Source of the DNA: Mariannaea sp. PMI_226
Taxonomy: Eukaryota; Ascomycota; Sordariomycetes; Hypocreales; Nectriaceae
Direction: 5' to 3'
Length of the DNA: 64,000 bases
Assembly: GCA_024336345.1 (NCBI GenBank)
Contig: JANFOG010000001.1
Span: 1,426,001-1,490,000, forward strand
Shown here: piece after piece, positions 10,901-22,241 of the stretch
How positions within the stretch are numbered: position 1 is the first letter of the stretch
How the letters are laid out: every line of letters begins with the position of its first letter
The notes under the pieces: model-generated
Databases searched by the model: none
Told to the model about the DNA's origin: nothing
What the model saw: only the letters and a program-made list of their open reading frames with translations
Translations under genes and position numbers: made by a program

Positions 10901-12299
10901 CAAAGAGGAACAGGAACGAAGCCAAAAAAAAAAAAAATTACCAAAAAGAACCCGTCACTGCCAAATGATACCCCCGCTCGCCGTTTATCCGAGGATTCTG
11001 AGGCAGCCAGCTATGACACTCCGAATATGTTCGGCAATCTTTCTTCAACTGAGCTGGGTACTATGTGACTAGGCAATATCTTTGGACGAGTTCACGTCCA
11101 AAGTAAGCTGAAAGCAAGCGGGGATTGGGGTGATGCCGCTGTGGCGCCCCCATTACCAGTCGGTAGCGCTCGCAAATCCGATTAAGTGTCCGACTGCCAA
11201 GGGAGAGCCAGTCGAGATATGTGGAGTGGGGCCCGATTCAGACGACGATCTCGCGTGTGTACTACCATCTAACGTAGCATCACAACGCATCACAAACAGC
11301 CTGCAGGATACTGTACATGGGTGTCATCCAAGCTGGGTCCTTGGTTTGTGCTTTCTGCTTCCTGTTCCTGCTTCTACTGATCCTGGGTTTGAATCATGCA
11401 GCGCTATGAATGATGCCGCCCGGATAAGAGGACAGAAAAGAGGCCGCCAAGAAGCCTGGTTTTGAGGCCAATCGGTGGTGCTGGTGCAGGGTTACCACGG
11501 AGACAAATTGCATTGCAGCATGAAACCACTTTACATAGTGCACAGGTTTCCATGTACACTACCTGAGAGTTGCGTTGTCGTTAGTGGAGCCCATCAAGGC
11601 CCATGATGCTGCTGATGATGTTGTGAGCCTGGTTCCCCATTGCTACAATCACCATGGCAGCCAGACCTATCCCCCGACCTGCTCCAGCCCCATTATGAGC
11701 TCATCAGACTTCCCAAAGCAATAATGCTATAGCTGTACTCTACGTGAGAATTACTATACAGCCACAAATCTATCAAGTGCCTCTCCTAGTGGCCCCCACA
11801 CAGCTGGTCAGGCCTTGTTGCTTGGGATGATCTGTGGAGACTTGCATCCGTAAATGTGAGGGAGATTCACACATCATGGAGTTGGTCGACCAAGCTTGGT
11901 ACCCCCATCACTGAATCACCACCTACAGTACACTCCACATCTGTGCCATCGCCAGCCACAAAGTACAGTATCTTCAGGTAGCTAGCAAAATGCCCATTGA
12001 TCTGTACTGTACAGAGAGGGCAAAAGAAAAAAAAACCTAAAGGACCTATACCTGAGGTAGCATCATGCCATGTCGCACGGTACCGCCAGTTGCCCTGACA
12101 GGCGGCAGACCGCCAAACCTTGGAAGGTTGCTTGCCAGCCAACGAAATCGGTTGAACTCCATAGCTTGGTTCTCGCTTCACTCCCATACCACACAGAGTC
12201 GGCAGCTGCCACCTCAATTCGTTTGGTATCTGGCATCTGGTAGGTAACTGGCAATTGGCAACGGGCAACCACCTGCAGCCAGTCATCGCGCCTTCCCTC
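7954..12299. other. Gene-poor region downstream of RNR1
   Basis: About 4.3 kb. It begins with the RNR1 3' region; T-rich sequence around 8258-8280 may be the transcript end. The short open frames on both strands (all under 140 codons) show no domain, no splice-linked continuation and much overlap. A-rich runs occur near 8829, 9325, 10587 and 10925. Nothing else is supported. Confidence 0.55.
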
Positions 12300-13064
12300 T
12301 TGACTTTAAAACATGGTGCCCTTCCCGTCTCATTTTCACTTTTGCTTTCGCTTTCGCTTTCACTGTCACTTTCACCTTCGCTCTCACTTGGAACCTCCGT
12401 GATTTCTCTCTCTACAACTTCATACCTTCATAAAACTTCTCTCTTCAATACTTCAACTCGCGCCACTCTCAACGTCCTCCAAGCTTTCGCTTTGTTCCCG
12501 TCCTCGCTGAGAAACTCGCTCGTTCGTTTGTGTATCAATACCAGGTATGCCTTTGCCATTGATGGCTTCTTTTCTATGATTTCGATCAACCACACTTGTC
12601 GAGCCACACTCTCTCTCTCGGTCTCATCACTTCTTTCACTACTTCTGTGCTCCCACGCGAAGCCAGTTCGGACCTCTTTCTCCATGAATCACAATGTGTT
12701 CCCGGGCTTCGGAGACTCATTTCTCGTCGTCCCTTCCGTTCGGCACTTTTGTATCCTATGTGGTGGCACCAGCGGCCCTTGGCTTGTCTTACGCCCACTA
12801 GTCCTACTATCTCCTTCTCTTAAGACAGCCCCTCCGCTTGGTCTCCTCTTGGCTATTCTCATATCCAGTCTCGCTACCCACTTTGACCATCACTCTCGAT
12901 TCACTGCATTACTCTTGCCATTGCTTCCTTGCCTAGTCTGGCTTCTCTTAGCTCTTCGCTCTTCCACATTCGTTTCACTCCTACAGATAAAAAAACTTCT
13001 AACGCGTCTCTTGCTGATCAGGTTTCTAACTTTCAACGACGCAGAGACACATTAACTTATCAAA
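12300..13064 (+). promoter_or_regulatory. Pyrimidine-rich 5' leader/promoter of the CFEM gene
   Basis: The plus strand is strongly C/T-rich. Around 12335-12395 it contains imperfect tandem CTTTCG/CTTTCA hexamers. Such tracts commonly precede or form the leader of highly expressed fungal genes. A 266-codon plus-strand frame (12255-13055) spans the region and stops 9 nt before the CFEM start; its Leu/Ser-rich product is what pyrimidine-rich DNA yields by composition, so I treat it as leader rather than gene. Confidence 0.5.
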
Positions 13065-14260
13065 ATGAAGTCTGCCCTACTCACAGTTGTCGGCTTGGCC
13101 GCCACTGCCGTCGCTCAGGATCTCGGTAGCCTTGCTCAATGTGGTGTGCGTTCGTCTCTGGCCATCTTGTACTGCCGTCACTCACTCTGAACAATAGCAA
13201 ATCTGTGCCAACAACATGGTTAGCGCAGAAAAGTCTAAGGAGCTTGGATGCTCTACTGGCGACCTTTCTTGCCTCTGTACTAAGAACGACTTCTACTACG
13301 GCCTCCGCGACTGTTCTGCCGATAGCTGCAGTGGACCAGATGCCTCCCGTGTTGTTGAGTACGGTATTCAACTCTGCAAGAGTATAGTTTTCCCTGACTG
13401 ACACTGTGGATTTACCATGGACCTCACTAATCACGGATGCAGATGCTGGAGTTGCCATCAGCACTCGAATTGGGGGTGGAACTGCGACTGGTACCGCAAC
13501 TGGCACCGCAGCTGGTACTGCGACCGGAACTGCGACTGGAACTGCAACTGTAAGCCAAGGCGAGAAACCCATGTTCCTCCATAATCTGACCATGGATCTA
13601 GAAATCTGGTTCCGGCGACTCTGATAGCAGCTCGGTATGATACTTTTCCACTCATGTTCTAAATCTTCGCTAATCAGATAATTAGGCCACCGTCTCGACC
13701 GTCTACAGCACCTTTACTTCCGACGGAACTGTCATTACCACGGCTGTTGCGACCACCACTCTTGGAGGGTCTGAGAAGGGTGGTAACGAGTCCAAGTCCG
13801 ACAGGGTATCTACCTTCACTCGCGTTACCACAAACTCAGATGGTGATGTTGTAACTACTGTTGGCGAGACTACTATTGGAGGTTCTGGTAGCAACTCTAA
13901 AGCTGTGACCACCCTCACCTCCGGTGGCTCTACTATTGTTTCAACCATTGATCAGACCGCCAGTGGTACCGAGACAGGTTCCAAGGCTACTGGCACGGCC
14001 GATCAGAGTGCTACTGACACCGAGAGCGGCTCTTCTTCCACTAGTACTGACAGCTCGGAGTCATCTGGCTCTGATTCGGGCTCGTCCACCTCAGCTACTG
14101 GGTCTGGCAGCTCCACCAGCTCAGGCAACGCTGTAAGTCCTCCTGTTAGATGTATTTGTTTCTGTTCCCTCCGCTAAATCAGTCCCAGGCTACACCCCAG
14201 AAAACTGCGGCTCCCGTTGGCATCATCGCCGCCGCTGGCCTTGCTGCGCTCCTACTTTAA
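13065..14260 (+). CDS. CFEM-domain GPI-anchored surface protein
   Basis: Six exons: 13065-13145, 13198-13381, 13443-13549, 13602-13634, 13686-14132 and 14189-14260, giving 307 residues. A signal peptide (MKSALLTVVGLAATAVAQ) leads into a CFEM domain (about 19-90). Its eight cysteines are spaced as expected: QCG/QICANN, LGC, LSCLC, RDC, DSC and QLC. CFEM proteins sit on fungal walls or are secreted; some bind haem or act in adhesion and host interaction. The rest is a Ser/Thr/Gly-rich, probably O-glycosylated stalk, with a TATG-type tandem repeat (about 98-124) and a tail ending in a hydrophobic GPI-type stretch (VGIIAAAGLAALLL). The fourth exon is a 33-nt in-frame microexon (KSGSGDSDSSS), inferred from good splice sites on both sides. 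The last acceptor is ambiguous (14182 or 14188), which would differ by two residues. Confidence 0.87.
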
Positions 14261-15151
14261 GTGGAATGTGGTCTTCCACATCTGATGGTTTTACGTTGCA
14301 CATGTTTGATACATAATACCCACCTATGCCTCCAATCTCTCGGTTCTCTCTTCTTATGATATTCCTCATTGAAACTCGGTCACTGCTCGATCTCTAGGGC
14401 GCAGAACGTGGAAAAGAGGTGAATGGACATTGAAGGGTCAGGTTTTTGGAGGGTCTAATGATGCATATGGTTTATCTTTCGTCTCTTTTAATGGAAAAAA
14501 ATGATGAAATTCGTGGTGGTGGTTTGAGATCTTCAGGAGGCTACACAAAAGTATGGGAGGCTTTCATGTGTGAATGGCGACATATGAGGTGCCAGCGCGA
14601 GGCGCCTACTTATTATCCACGAAGCCCCGAGAGGACAGGTTGGACGCATTCTTCTCTCAGGTTTTACTTCTTGTGAATCTCATTCTACACTCTCACTGAA
14701 GGGCAGTAATACATAATTTTGGCACAAGAATATTGCGAGCAACATTGCTGAAGGTAGCGTAAGATTTCGGGGCTTCTGGTCAGCGTGGGTTGACGTTGAC
14801 TTGGTTCTGTGAGAATCTCTATCGTAATTCAATTATGGAGTTTATTCGATTGAGCCTTGTGGGATATACGAGCCGTCTTTACTCTTGCTTAGAGGCGTAA
14901 CTTGTGAGCAAACACCGACAATTTTAATATAGTGGAAACAGTAAAATACAAAGAATCTACTCCTAGCAAACACAAATATACAGTGCACATTTTCGCTTCT
15001 AGAGCTTGATCTAACTGACCTCTTGCCCTCAAGAGGTATAAAACACCGCTGCTGAAACAAGCGCAGGACCAGCAAACCATATCATTCATTCTTCCAATTC
15101 AACGCCAGCTTTGCGAAACAACGGAAACCATTTTAACCAGAAATGTGCTTA
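14261..15151. other. Convergent intergenic region, CFEM to pirin
   Basis: This is 891 bp between convergent genes, presumably both 3' untranslated regions. Short frames at 14446-14676 (+) and 14842-15089 (-) have no recognisable features. I see no repeats or RNA genes. Confidence 0.6.
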
Positions 15152-16227
15152 TCAGAAAATCACAGACTTGCCAATCTCGCTTTCCCAGTCTTTGGCACGT
15201 TCGAAGCCGTTGGTGTGAGTTTGGTAGTCGTAGACGGCCTTCATGACCTCATCTCTGCTCGTCACGACGAAGGGACCATATTGAACAATTGGTTGATCGA
15301 GGGGAGTTCCAGCGATCAGTGCTGATTAAGATAAGTTAGTACGGGGGTCGTAGAGTTTGGGATTGGTGGCCCATATTAGGGGGGGAGAAGTCTTTTGAAA
15401 ACGTACCAACTCGAGCGGGCTTGTCTGCTCCAGCGTCAACCTCAAAGTGGACGATGTCGCCCTTCTGTTCAAAGACAATGTTGTGATACTGCTCGACGAC
15501 ACGGCGTTCCCCATCCGAGCCGACGATGACATCGCCTTCTAGGATGTATGCAAAGGCGTTCCAGTTCGCGGGCAGTGACTGGGTGATCTTGCCACCGGGC
15601 CGGATTTCCATGTCGAGGATCCATACAGGGGTGTATGCGAGGTCCTTGACAGAGTCAATGCCGTGGCTCTGGCCAGAGATGACCTTTACGGTCACGCGGT
15701 CGTCGTCAACTTTAACGCTGGGGATTTCAGAACCGCGAAGATCACGATACCGGGGCTCGCAGTTCTTGAGATTCTGAGGGAGGTCGACCCAGAGCTGGAG
15801 GCCGACGATAGGCTTGCCATCGGCATTTCTTTGGGGGACTTCCGCGTGCACCACTCCTCTTCCAGCGGTCATGAACTGAAGGTCACCGGGGCCGAGGCTG
15901 CCCTTGTTGCCGGCGAAGTCTTCATGATCAAGGCCACCCTCGAGGAGATATGTGATTGTCTCTTGGCCACGGTGAGGGCTACAAGCAGAAACCGTATGGT
16001 CAGCGTCTGTTTGATGTTTTTTTTGTCCCATGAGGGGAGCAGTTTGAATTAGGTACTTACTGGTCAGGGAAACCGGCGCCTTGCTTGACGGAGAAGTGAT
16101 CTAGCATCAAGAAGGGAGAAAAGTTGCGTAGGTTAGGTGTGCCAACGGAGCGACGAACGCGAGCTCCTGCACCTTCGGCTTGCTCAACGGCCAGAAAGAC
16201 CTTGCGGATGGCTCTCTGGACAGACAT
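15152..16227 (-). CDS. Pirin family cupin protein
   Basis: Three exons on the minus strand, 16227-16061, 15978-15407 and 15321-15152, give 302 residues; human pirin is 290. Pirins are two-cupin iron-binding proteins; known activities include quercetin 2,3-dioxygenase and nuclear cofactor roles. Splicing exon 1 to exon 2 creates the signature GFPDHPHRG with metal ligands His56 and His58; the later ligands are His100 and Glu102 in MTAGRGVVHAE. The C-terminal exon supplies ALIAGTPLDQPIVQYGPFVV, another pirin block. The start MSVQRAIRKVF is typical of fungal pirins; an in-frame ATG at 16302 would add 25 residues. Introns are 82 and 85 bp. The first intron falls inside the His56 codon. Confidence 0.95.
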
Positions 16228-19200
16228 GTCGGCTGGTATGAAGACTTCTTGATGTAGAAGTTGGTCTTGTAAGTTGGAAGAGGAAGATAGCACAGTTATC
16301 AAATGATGAAGACTAGGATTGAGGTTTGTTGTGTGAAATCAATATGAGAAGTAAGTTGCGTGGGGCTGATGATTCTATATATACAAAAACGTAACTGTGG
16401 GGTTGTAAGTTGAGTGTATTATTGTAGATGGTTGTGATGGGTGGAATTACTTGATTACTCAGAAAAGACGGGAAGTGATCAAAGCGAAAGGGAATAAAGG
16501 GGAAAAAAAAGAAAAGTCTCCTAGCTTCTATTTCCAACCTTTGACGATGACGTCTCCAGAAGAAGCTCAATTGAAGCTGCCAGAACCGTGACCCAGTCTC
16601 GCGCGCGCGCAACAGAAGTGGCTGGAGAGCACGAAAATTGCTTTACGCATTTTTAGTCAGGTGTTACATCAGCATGATTCAACAACAAATGGGAAGTAAG
16701 GAAATACCGTCCCGCTGGATTCAGGCTATTGTCATCTACCGCGTATACAGTCGAGACTATTGCTGATTCAAGATTGTGTAAGACTCAGCGCTAAAAACAG
16801 ATTAGGAATAGCCGCATGGAATTACCACGGGACTTGGCGGTGCTACCACTAAACTACAAAAGGAAATTCCGAGCTGAAATGGGAAATGCTTTCGTTGCTG
16901 ATTTTATCAAGTAGAGGATGTTAAGTATGGTAACCGTGCGTTGGGGATGAAAAGGATTTAATAAAAATAAATATATATATATATTTACATGATAATTAAT
17001 GTAATTGGATAGTTAAGAAGAGCTTCAGAGATTTGTTGCACAATACACTACGTAGTTGAGCTGCTTCCATAATGTAGGGTAGCTATGAAAGCAGCGTTCT
17101 CTGGTTTTCGGTCTGCTATAGCTTGGGATCGGGTTGGGAATGGCCTCACTTGAGGAACTCACAAAACCGCAGGAGACTCCGCAGCCACCTCCCTTTCGAG
17201 ACAAGTAACGAACCTTGAGGAGAAGAGAAAACCACCTATTAATTCACCGTTTGCAGATTCAGTGAGTTGTTCGCACATAAATGATTCTGCACTAAAACAA
17301 ACCGAGACAATGCAAGCGTTTCTCTCTGTTTGCAAGTAAGAGGGAGAACAGTCCCTTGTCTCTGTAGATAGCTTCAACCTCTTGGGCAAATTTTGAGCTC
17401 GACTCTTGCAAATGTATTCTTTCTTCAACTATCTTCCGCCATTCATCAACCCGGGCTATTAGCTTTACCTTCGTATGTCTGGCCAAGATCCTCTCCCCTC
17501 GGTAACTGGCGGTCTGGTTCGGGAGTGAATCTGGTTCATCTGTAACTCGATCATGAGACGAGCGACGATGCCTCGGTCCCTCCGTCGTGGGCATTGTCAA
17601 ACGGTAACCAGCCCCTCCCCTAGAAATGCCAAGGGACTTGTCTATCCTAGCTGCCAAATAACTGCCGTATTCAATCATCTCGGTTGTGCCATCAAGGCAA
17701 CAGTCCCATGTTTTCATGCATACTACCTTGGCTACGGCAATACGAGTACGTAGTGCGTCGGTCGGCAGAATCTTATCTCCCATGATGAGAATTCCACGTG
17801 AATTGATGACCATTTTCCCTTCAAACCTGCGATGGCTTTGCTAAAAAGGGGGAACCTTCATTACCGTCATATTCCGGGCCTTTTCATCGAGTTGACAACT
17901 AGCATACAGCCGCAATCAAGTGGCTGCACCTTACTCAACTCACCACTCGAGTGCTTACAGTTCAGGACAGAAGGGCAAAAGCCTCATGCAACTTCCCTTA
18001 CTCACTGAATGCGAATGTCGGTCTGGTCGTGATGAGGCTATATCTTGCCTACACATAGATCAACCACCAGGCCGAGATTGACCAGGTGCGAGTCTAGCTA
18101 TATGCCATATGTTGACCATGTTGCTCAAATTTCCTGTACGGCAAGTGGAAGCCATACTCTAATTGGTTTTCCCAAAGGGGCTGTCGTGAATCCGGGTTTG
18201 GCTTGTGTCCCTCTGGGAGAGGCGTTTTAGTTTCAAGCGAAGATCCAGCTCAGAACATTGCTTGAACGGACTGCGGACTGTACCGAGATGACAAGGTAAC
18301 ATCAGGCACGTCCAACACTGCGAATCTCAGAGGCTCAACAAAACGCAAGCTAACTTGCTTCGGATTCAATAATTATTCAGATGAGATTGTTTTCTTTTTC
18401 ATTTCGTGCTTGTTGTTCCTAATCATCCCTGAAGAATGCCTCGCAAAGAAAATGGCTCTTGCGATGTAACTTTGCTATCGTGGCTATCCCTATCAAGCGT
18501 GTCGAAATCCCAACGTGTTGTTGGGAGGAATGGTGGCGCTGGACAGAGTACAGCATGCGGGAAAAATAATCTCGCACCAATCCAAGGAGAATCAAACTTT
18601 GTTCTACGCAACATACTATGTAACTATGTAACTGCCTATGCAGATGCTTACATGCGTAGGTAGTTCTGCACATTCTGATCCAGAACGAGTGAGACATGAG
18701 GCAGAATCTAAAGCAGTGGAGACGAGAAGGCATCCCACATATGCGGGTTTCGGCCTTTGGATCTTACCTATAGAATCCAACAATGGGTGCTCTTATCGGC
18801 TTATGATCCTGTGAGATCTGAGGCTCTCTTGTTGGCTGCGTAGTCGGAACGCATGCTGATCTGTATTCATTTTGGAGTCCAGCTAATTAGGGATTGAGTA
18901 CTGTCTCCCTCCCCAAGTGGACTATGAAGGGTCTTCTTTGATCAATCAATTATATTAATGACACATCTATCAGACGAGAGGCATCATAGCCAAGAAATGC
19001 CGAACTACAAATCATCCGGTGAGGAGAGAAGGGGAGGGGAGGGGGGAACAGAGGTGGGTGGATGAGGTGACGAGCAACCGGGTGCAACACGCCATCCATT
19101 GACGTTGCTGTTGCAGATGAGCCTCGAAAGACAACAGAAGCGGCGCCGGAAAAGTCCATTGGGTTTTATTGGAGTCCATGTGGTTTCATTGGCTTTCTTC

Positions 19201-22179
19201 AAGCAGCTTGCCTCTTCGCTTGCGTTGGGTGCCGGGGGGGGAGGGATGCTTTGGAGGGGCAAGTTGGTTTCTGATCGATTCCCCTTGTCATGACGATCCT
19301 ACAGCTGAGACTTTGACATGTGAATGTGGCTAATCTTGAGTCTTGATTGAGGCTGGCGACTTCGCGGCATACCGGGAGCCCCCCCCCCCCCCCTCCCTTG
19401 AGAGAAGAGAGGGAGGGGGGTGCTCGAGAAAAGAGGCTCGCAAACGGCGCTATACGGATGGCGACAGGGGAAGGGGTCATGATCCGCGAGCGGCAGCTGA
19501 TGGGTCCCCTTGGTGGCTTGTGGCGATTCAATGGTGCTCGGCCGATCAATCGGGCCCAAACTGAGCGTAAAAGAGAGAGAAAAAAAAAATAGGCCAACCA
19601 ACATTCGGTGCCTTGAAAGGAGAAGACGAAGGCCAAGCCCAAGCCCAGGCCCAAATGTACAAATGCGGCAAACCAGAGGTTCCCGAGGTGAAGTTATTCG
19701 GTGTGATGGTGAGCTCCTTGTTAGCCGCGGCAGAGGCACAGCAAGTACATTGCCATCGTCGCCATCATTACCATCAGCAGCATCACCAAAATGGGGTTTG
19801 ATGAGCGGCGGTACATGTGCATCCGATAACACCCTTATTGCCCCCTCTTACAATACTAGGTACGGGATAATAATCAAGTACACTGCAGCTGAGGCTCCCT
19901 CGTCAATGCTTGACTACTTTCGTTTGGGTACCTTGAGGGTACTCGTATACAGAGTACGTTAAGTTACCAAGACCCCATCTAGAAAGGATGGCGGCTAGCA
20001 ATGCCCGGGAAGCAAATGGCCAAGACCGGACAGTTTTCGTCTTGAGTAGATAGCATCAATCACGGAACAGCGATAGCCTGGCCACATTTTACGGGACGTA
20101 AATCCAACACGGCGGTTGCGCATCGGATAGCGCAAAGCCTGGCTTGCCCGATTATCCGGGATCGCCCCGGTGTGCTGGGCCCCCTTGTTACTATGCACCA
20201 GGGTGCTTGGAAGAGAATGAACAAGCGAATAGCATGCAGGTTCGCTTTTCGAGCTCAAAGGATTCCAGGCGCTCTCCAAACTTACTTTGAACGCGTACGT
20301 GCGTACATACGGATACAGTAGCACCTTTTTTTTTTTTTTAACGCCCCTCGATGATATGAGCATACATAGTCGGTATCTTTGGGCATGAAACATGCGGGCG
20401 AGAAGCAAGCAGGAAGCAGAGATAAGAGAAGAGCTTACAGATTACAGGCCCGTGGGAGATCCAATAACAGCGACGAGAATGCATGGAATGCCCACTCACA
20501 CTACTGAATCATCCAAGTGCACTAACCAATGCACACGCATTTAAATTGTCGCAGAGCGTAGTCGGGAGCAAACTTCGTAATCATGACGATATTTACGTAG
20601 CAATTACTTGGGGGTTAGGTACATTGGTAGGTGTTTTATGTGGGCAATGCAACTAGGAAATCCCAAATCCCCCTTGAGCGCCGTCCTCAGTCGGGCAACA
20701 ACAACTCATGTCAAAGGGGGGAAGGTCGCAACAGACATGCAACAGTTTACTGTACCTACCGTACGGTTTTGCAGCATATCCGGATGGATGATGGAGGGTG
20801 GGTGGCGGGGTGAAGCAGTTTGGGTGGCATGGTGAATGGTGCTATGCTTCGATTCACAAGCCTGGGGACGACGAGGCGAACAAGAGGGATAAAGGCTTTC
20901 TCGATCGGGGTGTGAGAGAATCGATCAAGGTACCCACCCAGGATTGCCTAAAACAGGAGACCCGCGCGGCGGCAAAGAAGCATGGGAGGGAATCTTGACA
21001 GAGCCAAAATGGACAAATATAATCATGACATTGTAAAAGATTTGGTAAATAGGAGCCCGGACCGCTGCTGTCTGGTGGCGGCTCTCTCTGTCCTGTGAGG
21101 CAACAACGCGCTTGCTGGGGGGTGGCGGGGGGGAGGGGGGATTAGTTGCTCCGAGAAGTACGTAAGTTGCAGCAGAGCAGGGCAAAGCAGCGTAGCGCAG
21201 TGCATCGTGCACAGAGTGCAGTGCGTGCAGTTGTCTGTGGTTGTTTGTAGTCGTCTGTAGTGAAGTTCGTGCGTGTGTGTAGTCTGTGAGCAGTGAGTGA
21301 GTGAGGAGTCAGCGAGGAGTGAGTGTGCAGTGTAAGTGGGACTTTCACATGCCAGATCAACAGGGCCTGAAGCTTGGAATGGAAGTGGAAGTGCAAATGG
21401 TGCGGCTGAGTGGGCCCACGCAGTTCGATGGTGTCACGACGAGCCAACAGCACCCCACCACACACACATGTTTGGTTTTCTTGGGTCTAGTACATAGTAG
21501 TAAGTTATTGCTGGATTACTACATACGTATCACTACGTATCATCATCATTATCATCAATCATCATGGATATGGGTCTATGGGCAAAATAATGGGTCGCCC
21601 TTTTTTTCTTTTTTCTTTTTTTTTCTTTATATCCCGCTATCCTATTCTATCCGTGCCAGGGGCCCAGTTGCCCAGTGTGGGAATACTGTAGATGAAGGGA
21701 TTATTAACATGAAGAAACATGACAAGGGGAAAAGAAGGAGAAAGGAGGGGGGGAGCCGCTGGAGGGGTTACAGAAGCGAAGTAAGTACAGTAGCTAAGTC
21801 GTTTATGCCATCAACTGATAAGGTACCTTGTAAAAGAGATATGCCTACACACACCCCAGGGATACCTTGGCTACAAAAGAATTTACCAAATGGAAGGATG
21901 AATAAGAAGGGTACTTTGGAGAGCTACACAGAAACTAAAAAAAGAAAGATGAGAATAAAAAGAAATTGAAAATAAAAAAAATAAAAATAAAAAATAAAAA
22001 ACTACGTATGTATCGATCCAGTCAAGGGCGAGAGAAAGTCTACCTAAATGATGTAAAATGGACCAAAAATTGCCCAGGGTCTAAAAAGGGTGTAAGTGGG
22101 AAAGCAAGGCAAACAAGGTGCCCACAATCACAAGCTTAAGCTCAGGCACCTGATCCGAATGCCAGCAACCCAGCCCAAC
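16228..22179. other. Gene-poor region upstream of pirin
   Basis: About 6 kb with no convincing gene. It holds the pirin promoter (to about 16700), an AT-dinucleotide run near 16970-16984, a C-run near 19381-19392 inside purine/pyrimidine-skewed sequence, a T-run near 20328-20339, and A-rich (AAAAT)-type sequence at 21965-22002. Frames such as 19299-19832 (-) and 21301-21969 (+) are built from these low-complexity tracts and have no family signature. One possible small gene at 17292-17813 is listed separately. Confidence 0.5.
17292..17813 (-). CDS. Possible small hypothetical protein
   Basis: This is an uninterrupted frame of up to 173 codons; starting at 17594 it would be 100 residues beginning MPTTEGPRHRRSSHDR. 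I do not recognise it. The C-terminal half is charged and could be helical (RVDEWRKIVEERIHLQ, then FAQEVEAIYRDKG), more protein-like than the surrounding chance frames. There is no signal peptide, membrane segment or known motif, and no neighbour that suggests a role. It could equally be a chance frame or a decayed gene. Confidence 0.2.
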   Translation of the reverse strand: MVINSRGILIMGDKILPTDALRTRIAVAKVVCMKTWDCCLDGTTEMIEYGSYLAARIDKSLGISRGGAGYRLTMPTTEGPRHRRSSHDRVTDEPDSLPNQTASYRGERILARHTKVKLIARVDEWRKIVEERIHLQESSSKFAQEVEAIYRDKGLFSLLLANREKRLHCLGLF

Positions 22180-22241
22180 CCAATCCAATCCAATCCAATC
22201 CAGTCCAATCCAGGCCAATCCCAAGCCAATCCCAAGCCAAT
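22180..22241 (+). promoter_or_regulatory. Array of eight CCAAT boxes
   Basis: Eight CCAAT pentamers occur within 62 bp, at 22180, 22185, 22190, 22195, 22205, 22215, 22226 and 22237. The first four are in exact 5-bp tandem. CCAAT is the core site of the fungal HAP/CBC complex. The array lies about 740 bp before the CAP20-like start. It may be a regulatory cluster or simply a degenerating pentanucleotide microsatellite. Confidence 0.45.

Noticed and set aside
15979..16060. Pirin starting at Met in MGQKKHQTDADH
   Set aside because: That start lies within the first intron; using it would lose the N-terminal cupin half and the HPH metal ligands.
16826..16860. tRNA-like D-arm on the minus strand (TAGTTTAGTGGTAGCACC)
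   Set aside because: No matching TTCGA-type T-arm, no acceptor stem and no credible anticodon arm follow; at most a tRNA remnant.
21301..21969. 222-codon plus-strand frame
   Set aside because: Made of a His-rich stretch, a Phe run from poly-T and a Lys/Arg-rich purine tract; no domain, no continuity with neighbours.
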